Positions 1 to 10,743 of a stretch of 64,000 nucleotides of DNA are shown here, piece after piece. The notes under the pieces are model-generated. The model was given only the letters and a program-made list of their open reading frames with translations. It searched no databases and was not told where the DNA came from. How positions within the stretch are numbered: the stretch's first letter is position 1; each line of letters starts with the position of its first letter. Made by a program: the position numbers and the translations under genes. Source of the DNA: Psococerastis gibbosa (Eukaryota; Arthropoda; Insecta; Psocodea; Psocidae). The stretch spans positions 19,370,290 through 19,434,289 of the forward strand of contig OZ020489.1 of assembly GCA_963971405.1 (NCBI GenBank), written 5' to 3'.

Positions 1-558
1 AAGGGAGGGGGAAATTGTGCATTATGCAGGTGCGTATTAAATAGTCAGGTCTCTTACATTTTTCATGCTTACCTATATTGTACATGGAGCCCAGCTCTTA
101 CAATACAACAAGATGACAGTTAAATATTATATATATATATATATATATTTGTTTGTACGCATACTACAATAGGCTGTGGTATAATAATAATAATAATAAT
201 AATAATAATGCCCTGAAGGACTTTTTATAGAACTAGACCTACATATACCCATAGGCCCATTGGTTCGATGCCAACAACCCCATGGATTTTTCAGTCATTA
301 TTTATGTTGTTTCCCAATGAATTTTTAGCAATTTACAAACTGATATGCGTCGGCGGCGTTAACCTAGCAGTCTACAAGCGATAATGGGTCATCCCAGACA
401 TGCTTACCATAGACGCAATGTTTGTAACAAGCATGACTTCACCAAGTATAGATTCGAGATACGAAAATACAGACTGAACAAAAAGTTCTCCAGCAGCAAG
501 TAGGTATAAGACTACCTTCTATGCATATACATATTACAGCGCAATTGTTTTACTGCGA
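1..558. repeat. Left-edge noncoding stretch with microsatellites and an R1 repeat copy
   Basis: No coding exon is seen here. It holds an (AT)n run at about 128-148, an (ATA)n run at 181-209, and from about 205 to 450 a plus-oriented copy of dispersed repeat R1. R1 contains CAACAACCCCATGG, a GTTTCC...GAATTTTTAG block and CAAGCGATAATGG. The same blocks recur at 55280-55505 and 44490-44635 in plus orientation, and at 5773-5945 and 12597-12765 in minus orientation. The missing 3' exons of the GH27 gene are not visible here. Confidence 0.6.
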
Positions 559-559
559 A

Positions 560-727
560 AGGCGCATATTCCACCGACCGGCTAGGGCTAAATACAAATA
601 CAGTGACGTGGTAACAGACATTCAAGACTTAGACGGTGTTTCCATCGACCTCGCATTGCAGAATGCAAATGACATTGACGGAAATGTTTCTTTTTCCTTT
701 TATAGAAATCTATTAAAATGCGTGTAA
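560..727 (+). mobile_element. MITE-A left part, interrupted by a LINE
   Basis: The stretch begins GGCGCATATTCCACCGACC, followed by GGCTAGGGCT, a GTGACGTGGTAACAGACATT block and GACCTCGCATTGCAGAATG. It matches the left half of the intact MITE-A copies at 31125, 44093 and 63180. The match stops at about 727, where a T-rich run begins; the other half resumes at about 3975. The two halves are one element split by the LINE insertion. Confidence 0.85.
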
Positions 728-3700
728 TTTTTTTTTTTATTTTTTTTTTTTTTTATTTATTAATCAAGAAAAAACGCAATACAATTCATAGATGTCCAAG
801 GGCCACACTAAGTGCACCCTGTGAAGGGGACTTGCGTCGTGGCCCTCATAACAATTACAATACAAAAAACATTACATATTACATTACATAACAATTAATT
901 ATAAATAATGGTCTAAAACACTTACAAATCTTAGAATATTTTATCCATTTATTTATATTTAAGTTATATTATTTTATTTTATTATTATATTTATCTTACA
1001 TTATTTTATTTTAACATTATCGTTTCAAAATATCTTTAAGTTCAGTAAAAGGCATATTATAAATTATTTTTTTTGTGATTGTTCTAAATTTTAAAAAACT
1101 GTCAGTATAATACCGTACTTTAATTTCCTTAGGCAAAGCATTAAAAACCTTGACGGCTCTGAAATTTGGCGATTGTTTAAAGTGCTCAACGAAAGGACGC
1201 TCTGTTTTCAAATTATTGGCTACGCTGTGTCTGGTATGAAGGGCATGAGTGGAACTCACACTCATTATTTGAGAATTTTTTAAAGTCAATAGCAGATTAA
1301 CACAATAAAAATGCAAAAAATGAGGCACCTTAAAATCTTCATAAATTTTAGTCGTCGGGGTTCTACGAGGCATAAACAAAGATATTTTTATTAATGAGTT
1401 CATAGCTACACAGATTTGTTTGATATAAGAATCCAGGGCTCCACCCCAAGCAGCCACGGCATACTGCGCTATGGACTGTGCTATTCCAAAATAAACCTGT
1501 CTCATTAACGTCTTTGACAAGATATTTCTCAATTCAACAAACTTATATATAGTCTTCCGAAGGCGGTTTACAGATTGCTGTATTTGTAGGTGCCATTTTA
1601 AGTTTTCATCAATTAGTACACCCAGATATTTCATATACGATACATTTCTAACTAAAAAACAATTATTACATCCATACAAATTATCACAGTTAAAGTCAAT
1701 ATTATCACAGTTCAAACAATTTTCACAGAGTATTTTAAGTATTTTATTTATGGGTTGACCAGATTTAGAAAGAGAAAAAGTCATGTAATAGGTTTTGTCA
1801 TAATTTAATGACAACTTATTAAATTTAAGCCAATTCTGAACGTGGTTAAAAGCAAGTTGAGCTTTCATAAATGTATCTTCCCATTCATCACCTGATACTA
1901 CAATGGCACTATCATCGGCATAACTAATAATATGTCCATCAATTTGGGCATCACAAAATTCATTTTCAAAAACTAAAAACAATATAGGGCCAAGAACAGT
2001 ACCTTGAGGGACACCACAAGCAAACACTTCTTCTTCACTCAAAATTTTTGAAGAAGACAGCCTAACTCTCGAAACTCTGTTACTCAAGTAGGATTTTATT
2101 AATTCGTAACAAACTCCTCGTATACCGTAATTGTATAGTTTTTCCAATAACAAAGAGTGGGGAACTGTGTCAAAGGCTTTGCTCAAATCAAGAAAAATTG
2201 AAATAACAGGTTTTGACACATTCAGGTAATGATAAACTTCGTTACAAAATGATAAAATTGCATCCTGAGTGCTCATTCCCGATCTAAAGCCAAATTGTTG
2301 CCGAGAAATTACATCATGTTTATCAAAGAAATTGATTAACCTCTCTTTTATGCACCTTTCAATAATTTTAGATAATATAGAAGTTAAACTGATAGGCCTC
2401 CAACTGTTTGGATTCTCCGCTTTGCCACCCTTGAAAATAGGATGTATAAAAGCAACTTTGCAATTATCTGGGAATATACCAGTATCAAAGCAGAGATTTA
2501 TCAAGTGAGCAATTGGTTTAGTGAGATATGTAGCCATTTTCTTGTAAATAGATACATCTAAATTGTCTGGGTCTGTTGTTTTAGAATTATTCAAATTTAC
2601 TATTAATTTAAGTATCTCACATTCGGTAGTTGGTGACAAAAACAGGGAATCGGATATAGAACGGCTAGGAAAAATCTGTGAAGAAGGCTGCGGCACTATA
2701 GAAATTCGCGATGATAAATCACTTGCAACATTTGCGTAATGTTTGATCAACACATTAGCTATGCACTTGGAGTCAGCAGTAACTTCCCCAGTGGGACAAA
2801 GTACTTTTTCAATTTGATTGGATTTCTTTTTGTTACTCGTAATTTCCCGAATAATATTCCAAGTTTTACCTAGATCCCCCTGACATTCGACCAATTTTGA
2901 TTTATAGTAATCCCTTTTTGTCTTTTTAACTAAATTATGAATCCTTGTTCGGTAATTAACGAAGTCATTACGCAAGAATGTGTTATCAGGGTTATTTCTA
3001 AGTTTTTGTTTTAATTTATCTCTCTTCCTTATTAGACCAATTAACTCATGTGTAATCCAAGGTTTAAGCTTTCTCTTCCTACTGGTATTAATATTTTTCA
3101 ATAGTGAACACTTGTCAACAAGGCTTTGGAGTATTCCAGAGAAACTATTTGAAGCATCATTAGGATTAGTACACTGAGTCACACGACCCCAATTCTCATC
3201 TTTTAGCAGCAATTCAAGATTTACATAGTTAATACATCTCTTTATGATAGGTTTATTGGAGGATTGTTGTTCTGAAATCATATTATCAATGAAAAATGAA
3301 GTAATGAAATGGTCAGTTATTTTAAACGACGTAATTACCGAACCAGAAGCATGGTTAGGATCAACATTTTTGACAAAGAAATGATCGATGCATGATTTAG
3401 TGTCTTCTGTAACTCTGGTGGGGACTGTTATAGCAGGGAGGAACCCATTGCAGCCCAATGTATCCAAATACTCAAAGGCATGATTAGACAAAACTGAATC
3501 ACAATTATTTTCATAAGCCGGGAGTATATCAATATTTATATCACCCACTATAATATAGCTGCTTACCCCATTAGATACTCCAGACTCTAAATATTTATTT
3601 AGTGACTCAATGAAAGAATCGACTTTGCAAGCCGGAGGTCGGTAAATAGCAATAATAACATAGTTTCTGTTATCAAGTTCAAAAGAAATGGTACATGAGT

Positions 3701-3974
3701 TGGCACAGCAAATTAGTGATTCAATATTGAAATTCACCTTAATATTTGATCTACAAAAAATTACAATTCCATCGCACTTATTGTATTTAGAATAACTATA
3801 GAAAACCGCATATCCTTCAAGGCTAAGTTGCAAGCCACTATTTTCTTCAAGCCAAGCTTCAGTTAAAACGATTACATCGTAATAGCAAGGTAAACTTTGC
3901 AAAAAGGTGCAGAGTGTGTCAAAATTTTTACGAACGCTCCTTATATTCATGTTTACAATTTTAAAATTCATATA
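728..3974 (-). mobile_element. Non-LTR retrotransposon (LINE, CR1/Jockey-like group), 5'-truncated insertion
   Basis: The insertion reads on the minus strand. A T-rich run at about 728-770 is the complement of its A-rich tail, 771-1016 is its 3' UTR, and the ORF fills 1017-3971. It splits a MITE-A copy. The flanks give a likely target-site duplication of about 15 bases, TTAAAATGCGTGTAA on the left and TTAAAATTCATATAA on the right, with 12 of 15 positions matching. The ATG of the ORF falls inside the right duplicate, so the element is probably truncated at the start of its endonuclease domain and the ATG is supplied by the target site. No ORF1 is present. Confidence 0.85.
1017..3971 (-). CDS. 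LINE ORF2-like protein: AP-type endonuclease plus reverse transcriptase
   Basis: This uninterrupted 984-codon ORF encodes the enzyme that nicks target DNA and copies LINE RNA at the nick. The N-terminal exonuclease-endonuclease-phosphatase domain (residues 1 to about 230) shows NIRSVRKN, LTEAWL, IYRPP, VGDINID and a TDHF histidine motif. The reverse transcriptase follows (about 480-760): WRPISLTSILSKIIE, FGFRSGMSTQ, motif A FLDLSKAFDTVPH near residue 590, motif B GVPQGTVLGP and the catalytic YADD at about 684-687. A cysteine-rich stretch follows at about 735-765. The motif style fits the CR1/Jockey group; the exact clade is uncertain. The absence of stops or frameshifts over 2.95 kb suggests a young insertion, although its flanking duplication is already imperfect. 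The first ATG may be fortuitous. Confidence 0.9.
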   Translation of the reverse strand: MNFKIVNMNIRSVRKNFDTLCTFLQSLPCYYDVIVLTEAWLEENSGLQLSLEGYAVFYSYSKYNKCDGIVIFCRSNIKVNFNIESLICCANSCTISFELDNRNYVIIAIYRPPACKVDSFIESLNKYLESGVSNGVSSYIIVGDINIDILPAYENNCDSVLSNHAFEYLDTLGCNGFLPAITVPTRVTEDTKSCIDHFFVKNVDPNHASGSVITSFKITDHFITSFFIDNMISEQQSSNKPIIKRCINYVNLELLLKDENWGRVTQCTNPNDASNSFSGILQSLVDKCSLLKNINTSRKRKLKPWITHELIGLIRKRDKLKQKLRNNPDNTFLRNDFVNYRTRIHNLVKKTKRDYYKSKLVECQGDLGKTWNIIREITSNKKKSNQIEKVLCPTGEVTADSKCIANVLIKHYANVASDLSSRISIVPQPSSQIFPSRSISDSLFLSPTTECEILKLIVNLNNSKTTDPDNLDVSIYKKMATYLTKPIAHLINLCFDTGIFPDNCKVAFIHPIFKGGKAENPNSWRPISLTSILSKIIERCIKERLINFFDKHDVISRQQFGFRSGMSTQDAILSFCNEVYHYLNVSKPVISIFLDLSKAFDTVPHSLLLEKLYNYGIRGVCYELIKSYLSNRVSRVRLSSSKILSEEEVFACGVPQGTVLGPILFLVFENEFCDAQIDGHIISYADDSAIVVSGDEWEDTFMKAQLAFNHVQNWLKFNKLSLNYDKTYYMTFSLSKSGQPINKILKILCENCLNCDNIDFNCDNLYGCNNCFLVRNVSYMKYLGVLIDENLKWHLQIQQSVNRLRKTIYKFVELRNILSKTLMRQVYFGIAQSIAQYAVAAWGGALDSYIKQICVAMNSLIKISLFMPRRTPTTKIYEDFKVPHFLHFYCVNLLLTLKNSQIMSVSSTHALHTRHSVANNLKTERPFVEHFKQSPNFRAVKVFNALPKEIKVRYYTDSFLKFRTITKKIIYNMPFTELKDILKR

Positions 3975-4185
3975 AAAACATATCCCATGACGCCATTTTT
4001 TAATTTTAGTTTGTTTGTTTGTGATTTTGCTCTGTGATCATTGATCAATTTTAACTATGACATAGAGTGAAACAAACATTTCCGTCAATGTCATTTGTAT
4101 TCTGCAATTCGAGGTCGGTGGAAACCCCGCCTAAGTCTTTAACCGTATTTGTATGTAGCCCTAGCCAGTTGGTGGAATAAACGCC
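3975..4185 (+). mobile_element. MITE-A right part, interrupted by a LINE
   Basis: The half resumes with AACATATCCCATGACG and passes the TGATCATTGATCAATTTTAA centre shared by all MITE-A copies. It ends with the inverted terminus AGCCCTAGCCAGTTGGTGG followed by AATAAACGCC. Together with 560-727 it reconstitutes one MITE-A of about 380 bases. Confidence 0.85.
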
Positions 4186-5540
4186 AAATGACATAGTTGT
4201 AAGGGTTGTAAGAATTGTCACTAGACAGTGGTTTTCCATGTCACTCCTGTTGGTAAGATGAGGAACTTAGCATTAATCGCCATATCAATCAATCACGTTA
4301 TAAATTTGAGTCGCCATAGCTTTGTTATTTTTCATTGCCCGACAAAACCAAAAACACTGTTTTGTTTTTTAGAGTCCTCTCTTTATTTGGTCATAAGCTA
4401 AATATTGCCATGTCTAGTGTTTTCAGTAGACGGGGCCTGGAACGAACATTTAAAAGTCTAGCGATTTCGATAGACACGGACTCACAGGAAAAATTTTGGA
4501 TCTAACGAATTCGCTAGACATTTCGCTATCTGGAAAACTACCGATTTTGGTCTGGCAGTGAATGTGGTTTAATTATTAATTGGTAATAGGCCATTAAAAA
4601 CAATAGGCAGCTTCACCAGGTATCCGGATATTGAAAGATTTGGATCTTATCTATAGCCTTGTTGGAACGACCGTGTAGTGGCCATAACCAAGGTATGGAC
4701 GCTCTGAAGAAAGGAATATTAGCTGGCCTTGCGCAAGGAGGGGTCAGTAAGGCAGGTCACTGGGCGTTACCATTCCTGGCACACAACCTCCCGTTTATAC
4801 TCCCATAGCAGCAGACAAGAAAAACTTGTAAGTTTTGAAGTGTTTTCGTCTACTAATACACCAACGTTTTTTTCTTTCCCTGACAAAATAGCTTTGGAAC
4901 AATTAATTTTTGGGGCTTTCTATGGACGCTGGTCTCTAGTGGCTATACGAGCCCTATTCCAGTGATTTTTTTGACAGGATGTGAAAGGACATATAGGTAT
5001 ATTCGCTCGCGTCCTTGAAGTCAATACCAATGTACTCTGGTTGTTAGTGACAGCGGACAAGCTGAGGATCGCTTACCATTGACAAATTGTAATTGATAGG
5101 CATAAACCAAGTACCTATACCTACTTGTGCCAGTTTAGCAGCTGTAGAGACAATTAGTAAGGGCCCTAGTAACGTGCACAATGCTGTTGAAATTTGAATA
5201 TATTGCGGGGAGCTTTGATTTGGAAAATATTAATTTCCAGACATTAACAGTGAAAATCATTTGGCGAACGACCTGGAATTACGAATCACGAAAATTATTA
5301 CTACTGGAGATGAAGATGATAGGCATAAAGCTCTTTCTTATGAAAACCTTGAAATAACTGTTATCATCCTTGGCAATGACTTGCTCCTAAGTCTTGGCAT
5401 GTCTGTCTTCGAGACATTGATCTTCTACGTGAAACAACCTTCATAAGGAGATGATGGATTAATTTAATCTGAGCATTCATTACGTACAGTATGCAGCCCG
5501 TGAATAGTACCATAGACTACCAATAAATATATAGACTTAC
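4186..5540. other. Noncoding stretch, probably intron 3 of the GH27 gene
   Basis: This AT-rich sequence contains no recognisable exon or element, apart from an R1-like fragment near 5050-5110 (GGACAAGCTGAGGATCGCTTACC). If the GH27 gene continues leftward, this is part of its third intron, along with the MITE-A/LINE composite. Confidence 0.4.
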
Positions 5541-5718
5541 CCCTGTCCATGTCTCTGGGAAGAGAGTAGCAGCCGTCAAGCTTGACGTAATCTACGCCCC
5601 AGGAGGCGAACGTCAGAGCATCTGACTCCGAGTAAGATTGAGTGATACCTGGGTAACCCGCACAAGTGTAATTGCCCAGGTCTTCGTAGATACCGAATTT
5701 TAGACCCTTTGAATGCAC
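5541..5718 (-). CDS. NAGA: GH27 gene, coding exon 3 (nucleophile motif)
   Basis: The acceptor TTTCATTATCAG precedes [20 protein letters not shown], then [18 protein letters not shown]. The aspartate of KLDGC is the family's catalytic nucleophile. The exon ends ACAGGG before GTAAGT (phase 1), the position expected before the G-Y-P/K segment of relatives. The 3.8-kb intron upstream is filled with repeats. Confidence 0.9.
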
Positions 5719-8700
5719 CTGATAATGAAATTATGATTATTAATTACAAAGGCTTTCATTACGTCATTCATAAGCTTGTCTCAGCATGTCCATTATCGGC
5801 TTTAGTCAGTGTTGGTTGATATCGAGGATGTACACCAGTTTACATACGGCCAAAAATTCGGAATACGGAAATAATATAAGTAATGTCCGGAATCCATGGG
5901 GTTTGGAGCATAGGACAAGGAATCAATGGGTACAATGAAATGGTACAAGTTGGCCTGTGTTAATGAAATATAGTAGTTCAGAAGACTTTCATGATTGGAG
6001 TCAGATGATGAAGTAGTAATCCATGTTAGAAGTCTATGTAGTGCCACTGAAGATGTCGACCGCAGATGTTGATGAAGTTAAATTTTTGGAAGCGCGCTTT
6101 CAGACTGACCACGGCCCACCAGTCCGGATGCTACTGCTTTATCATCGAAATTATTATTGTACAATAGTGCAATTAATTTAAAATTAGTCCCCGAGTTTAT
6201 AATGCCTTCGAGCGTAGCTTCAGCCTTAGAATTACAATCAGCGAGAAAAATTGAAATTACAGAATTACAATGGCGTCTGGTTTGGTGGTCGTCTGGTCAA
6301 TTTAGTTTCATTGCAAAGAAATTACAAAAATTAAATCTTATAGAATCAAGGCTACTACCTCATATCTGATTGCAATTCATACGGTAATTGAAATACTGTT
6401 TATGCCACTTAGCTAATAAAAAGTAGTTTGCAACGATTGCTATTGTATTATGGAACATCAATTAGAGCATAATGCAAGACATGCACTCTATTATATTACG
6501 GATTTTGGTGTTTACTTCTTTGTTGAATGCGGGTGATAAAAAATTCATCCAACTATGCAAATTTAATTCGTATAGTTTACAGTAACAGAATGTTGTAAAA
6601 TTACAACAATAATTTTATTGTATTTATTCCGGCATTTGACCGTTTCAACTGGCAATGTACAATACCTACCTACCTTAGACGCCCATTCCATTGACCGGCT
6701 AGGGCTATTTACAAAAACGGTGACGTGGTAGCAGACATTCAAGACTTAGATGGCGTTTCCACCGACCTCGCATTGCAGAATGCAAATGACATTGACGGAA
6801 ATTTGAATTTTTCTGGAATGGGCGCCCTATGTACAGGCCCTTACTGTAAAGTAAATAAGGGTAGCCCATCGACTGGACTATCGAGTATTGACCACTCTCT
6901 AGAGTCTAAAGAAATGGTATGCAAATAATGAAAAAGTGAATACCCAATACATTATGTAAATACCTCTTAGAACCTACAATTTTATGTATGATACCATGCT
7001 CTGTTACCCCTGAAATATTCTGATAAAGTAGCTACAAATACCTATAGGTACTAGGCTAGTTTAAATACAATGCAACCAGTAGACTACAATTTTAAAATAT
7101 TCGGTGAGGTGAATGGGAATTAGGAGATTGGATATTCAGCTCCAACTATAGAAAGTATAGGTACAGGGCAACCTGTGTTACACATTTGTCTACGCATAAA
7201 GCTACAGTCATCAGTTACATAGTGTGGCCAATTGCTGATTGTACCTGATTTACACAAAAAAACATGACTTTCCTCTATTTCAGTAGGATCTCTCCCGTTA
7301 TGAAATGTTTCCAGATCGTGATTGCTATCACTCACGGTATGTCCTTGGACTCCAGCAAGGCACGGGGCTTATTATGGATCATTGCGGATCATTGTCCGAT
7401 TTCCGATTTTCTCACGACAGAAATTTTATTCATTAATTTCATACTTGTAAGCAGTGAGGGATAATTGTTATTGTCGACACAACAGGTCAGCAAGTTGACA
7501 TGAATGCACTAGATGACTCAAGGCCGTAGCCAGTATTTTTTTCCGGGGGGGGGGGGGTGTCAGAAATTTCATTAGATATTGCATAGTAGTTTTTATTTTC
7601 CTCTCAAAATCCGATTCTATCTAGTGTCAAGTCATTTCATTTCGGGGGGGGGGGGGGTTGAACCCCCACGAACCCCCCCCCCTGGCTACGGCCTTGCCTG
7701 CACTAGAATATTACACAAAAGATGCGAATTGTTTAAGCGGCATGTCTAAGCCATCAGTAATATCTCAATGAATTAACACCGACAAACGAAGGCTAGACAA
7801 TAACGTTTAAACGCATTACTTACGAATTACTTACTTATTATTATTTTTAAAAAAAATGTTAGGTTAGGTATTTTTTTTCAATTGTAAGCTGCACACTGAC
7901 TGAGCCCTGCAGTATGTTTTATTAATTGTAACCGTAAATACTTTTGATGGGAAAAATGAAGTTATTGCATTATTGTATTAATATTGCGGATACTTGTTGC
8001 TTTTCAATTTATACGTAGGCCTAGTATAAGGAAAGCTTTGTGATGGTCGAAATGTTCGATTCCGAGATTTCAACGGATTTACACGTTTTGAGGTCCCAGG
8101 AACCCAAAAAAGTGTTTTTTACGAAATGTCTGTCTGTCGCTCTGTCTATCTGTCTGTATGTCTGTCTGTCTGTTCATCGATTTCCGGGCAAACTGCACTG
8201 CCGATTTTGATAAAATTTTGCATGTAGGTTCACAAAAATCATACCTCGAGACAATTTTTTTAGTTTTGGGCTAACTCAATTTGGGGGGGGGGGGGTTATT
8301 TTCAAAAAACTCCAAAAAAAACGTCTAAAAAATAATTTCTCAAAAACGGCTCCAACGATTTCTTTTAAATTCACATATACTGTAGTTGTTATTACTGTAT
8401 ACAAAATGCAGGGGGTTGCTTGCCCCTTGATAGTTTGCTTCTGGGGGTAAAAAAATAAAAATAACTCAATTCTCATGAAAAATGACTAAATAATAATTTT
8501 TCTGCGGAACCTTTCTATCGATGATTTCTACCTTCAGATGTGTTTTAGGTGTTCAATAGAGTAACAAAACTGGATAGGTTGCATTCCCAAAAAATATTAA
8601 TTGGTAATGTGCAATAAATTAGTTTTTGAAGAAATTATGGAAAATTATTTAAATTCACGCTCCAATACATTACGTGTTGTGTGTCAATGTTACTACTGTT

Positions 8701-10543
8701 ACAATGTATTGGTCTGTTCGTTCCAGAATATGCAATTGAGTTTTAAGGGGTTTTTAATATATTGAGGTGGACCCCCCCCCCCCCCCCCCCCCGAGGGATC
8801 TGAAATTTAACCATAAGGAAATTATTTACTATGAAATTACACATTACTATTATCTACTAATTTATAAATTGGAAAGCATGTTCGAGTAAACTCGGACCGG
8901 TTCTTTGATATTGCGACAATATTGAACGTCTACGGGGTGCATTGGTGGATTGAGGAAAGGTTTTGAGTTTTGATACATTTCCGGAAATTCTGATACCCGC
9001 GCTACCAATACATCGTACAATATTTGGTAATTTGGTAAGTGACTTCATTGGCAAGGTGGTAGCGTGCTTGTACTTGAGCGAGTCGGATACGTGTCGTAAC
9101 TCGACACAAGAACCTATTAGGTGACTTAGTGAGGCGATTAAAGAGGTTAATCGGATACATTCATTAAATTGTTTGTATGCGATTTAACATTAAAAAATTA
9201 GGCCCTATTGTTGAAATGTACGTGTACGGTGTGGATCGCGGAAATTGCCGCTAAATTAATGGGACTGGGATCTTTGACGATTCACGTATTGACCATAATA
9301 TTATAAGGGCAACAATTTGTTTTTTTTTTAACAGGATGAGCTATCCAATCAATATAAATGATCGATTGTGGGTGTACAGTTGAATTATTGTGTTTACATA
9401 AGCCTTAATACCTCATCTTCGAGCTGACGTTCATTTTGAACGATGATTAGGTATCGTAGCATTATTAGACATATTAAATCCGACCGTGAACATAATGTTT
9501 AATGGCGTCTAAATAAAACTTACATAATCGGCGAGGTCTTTAATCCCCCTCGAAAAGCGTTCCCTATCCGGAACAAGCTGTCCTTGTGGTCCCCGTTCTT
9601 TCTCCAGCCAGCAGTCGTCCACATTTATGTATTCGTAGCCAGCTGCTGCATAGCCTTCCGATACTACAAGATCTGCCATTGTTCTGAAAAGGTTCTCACT
9701 GAAATGAAAACATTGAACTTAATCTTTGGCTGGAGACTCATCGTCTGTAATATTTAAAAACAGGTTAATGTTATCGTTGCAAAACTAAAAATTGAAAATA
9801 GGTGCTGTTGGTGGCGGTAGTCCAGTATATACTGTAAATTTGGGGAGAGGGTAATTTTATAGTTCTTAAATTTATCAGTTTCAATGGCAGGGTGCTTGTT
9901 CTTGTGAGAGTCTCTACACACCTTGCGATCGGAGATGTGTCCTAACTCGACACAAATACCAATTAGATTACTTAGTGAGGGGACTGAAGAGGTTAATCGG
10001 ATACATTCATTAAATTGTTCTAATGCGATTAACGTTTTTATTTAAAAAAAACATAATAATAATAAATAAAGAGAAAGGTCTTTCACAGGGAAAGAAAAAT
10101 TGATGAGAGTGAAATCTGAACCTTCCATCTGCGCATTTCCGGTGGAAACGTGAAGGTACTTATAAGAAATTGCACCGGAAACGCAATTTTCCTTTTTAAA
10201 GGGAGACGTTGTTACAGAATCATTGAAAAGGGGAACCTCTAACCTAATTTTAGACCTATCTGTAACGGCAGCTTCGATGATGAATTAGAGAACTATTTAA
10301 AAGTAGCTTCGGTACAGGGGGCAGGTTGTCTGTTGGCATAACAGACAAATTGACCTTTGGATGCAATTGCCGTACATACCTGATGCAGTTTTCAGGGTCG
10401 TTTTTGCAGTCCGTGTTGCACCTAAATCGTTCCCAGCTGAGCCAGCCCATGGGGGGCGTCTTTGCCAGGCCGTTCTCCAGGCCTGAGACAGCCTTCATCG
10501 TGAGGAGGACGCTCAGCACGCATATCCGCGTGCTTGCGTGCAT
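5541..10543 (-). CDS. NAGA: GH27 glycosidase, alpha-N-acetylgalactosaminidase/alpha-galactosidase (partial gene, 5' three exons)
   Basis: Exons at 10543-10380, 9698-9524 and 5718-5541 join in frame into the first 172 codons of a secreted or lysosomal GH27 hydrolase. The family removes terminal alpha-linked GalNAc or galactose from glycoconjugates. A hydrophobic signal peptide (residues 1 to about 21) precedes [19 protein letters not shown], the usual mature start of the barrel. The substrate-binding NVDDCW motif is in exon 2 and the nucleophile motif YVKLDGC in exon 3. All junctions are GT/AG and phases match (2, 0, 1). The acid/base aspartate and the C-terminal beta domain are missing because later exons lie left of position 1 or were not found. 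KLDGC followed by YS-LP is closer to NAGA than to alpha-galactosidase A (KFDGCY), but many invertebrates have a single ancestral enzyme, so substrate preference is unsettled. Confidence 0.85.
5719..6677. repeat. Intron 2 segment with an R1 repeat copy (minus)
   Basis: Bases 5773-5945 are a minus-oriented R1 copy (CATTATCGGCTTTAG, GGCCAAAAATTCGGAATAC, AATCCATGGGG). Nothing is recognised in 5946-6677, which is AT-rich with an interspersed AATTACA motif. Confidence 0.5.
6678..6832. mobile_element. MITE-A, internally deleted copy
   Basis: The copy begins TTAGACGCCCATTCCATTG, runs through the usual left arm to GACATTGACGGAAATTTGAA, then jumps to TCTGGAATGGGCGCCCTA. Only about 155 bases remain of the usual 385 or so; the middle and most of the right arm are gone. 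Confidence 0.8.
6833..7518. other. Noncoding intron stretch
   Basis: No exon, known repeat or RNA gene is recognised. A 20-base inverted motif near 7340-7360 (CCTTGGACTCCAGCAAGG) is short and weak. Confidence 0.35.
7519..7696. mobile_element. MITE-G copy 1
   Basis: The ends are inverted: CAAGGCCGTAGCCAGTATTT on the left and CCTGGCTACGGCCTTG on the right. The interior has a G run, the shared block GAAATTTCATTAGATATTGC, CCTCTCAAAATCCGATTC, a second G run and a C run. The same layout recurs at 14791, 25759 and 48492, so this is a short non-autonomous foldback DNA element. Confidence 0.8.
7740..7930 (-). repeat. Dispersed repeat R3 (minus copy)
   Basis: Blocks AATTAACACCGACAAACGAAG, TTAGGTTAGG and CAATTGTAAGCTGCA followed by GAGCCCTGCAG recur in reverse complement at 37060-37265. 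The family is not identified. It could be part of a LINE 3' UTR, since the second copy lies just after a LINE end. Confidence 0.6.
7997..8904 (-). mobile_element. CGGTCCGAG element, minus copy 1
   Basis: One end reads TTGCTTTTCAATTTATACG; the other reads AATTGGAAAGCATGTTCGAG and then AACTCGGACCGGTTC. The interior has a TCTG/CTGT tandem block (8125-8175), a G run, TAAAAAAATAAAAATAAC and a C run. The two ends share an inverted TGCTTTCCAATTTAT motif. Many copies of this layout are in the window. No open ORF is present, so the copies are non-autonomous. Confidence 0.8.
9048..9187 (+). repeat. Dispersed repeat R2, plus copy
   Basis: It starts GCAAGGTGGTAGCGTGCTTG, has GACACGTATCCGAC-type and CGTAACTCGACACAAG blocks, and ends TCGGATACATTCATTAAATT then GTTTGTATGCGATT. 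Copies lie at 9885-10030, 29255-29412 (plus), 30960-31124 and 46915-47003 (minus). Its identity is unknown. Confidence 0.7.
9524..9698 (-). CDS. NAGA: GH27 gene, coding exon 2
   Basis: The acceptor TTTTCATTTCAG at 9699 is followed by 175 bases encoding [16 protein letters not shown], then [10 protein letters not shown] and GIKDLADY. The donor is GTAAGT. The exon completes the split serine codon from exon 1 and ends in phase 0. NVDDCW is the paired-aspartate substrate-binding motif of GH27. Confidence 0.9.
9885..10033 (+). repeat. Dispersed repeat R2, plus copy in GH27 intron 1
   Basis: It carries GCAGGGTGCTTGTTCTTGTG, GATCGGAGATGTGTCCTAAC and the shared end GGATACATTCATTAAATTG. It is more diverged than the 9048 copy. 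It lies about 190 bases from exon 2. Confidence 0.65.
10380..10543 (-). CDS. NAGA: GH27 gene, coding exon 1 (signal peptide and start of barrel)
   Basis: The ATG at 10543-10541 opens [20 protein letters not shown], a signal peptide, followed by the conserved [12 protein letters not shown] motif and cysteines matching the family. The exon ends ATCAG before the donor GTATGT (phase 2). An upstream in-frame ATG at 10591 would add 16 residues without signal-peptide character, so the 10543 start is preferred. Confidence 0.88.
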
Positions 10544-10743
10544 TCTGCTCAACCTATAACAAACCAACGTTCCACTCCCATTAGGCATCACTCTGATTGC
10601 TTAATAAGTACATACATAGATTTATGTTCCTTTATGAGAAATAAAAATTCCTTGACCAAGTCACTGAGGATTTTTGAAGGAGTCTTACAGCATTAACACA
10701 TTAACAGGCTCACCCATTATATCGGTGTTGGACAGTTTGTTAC

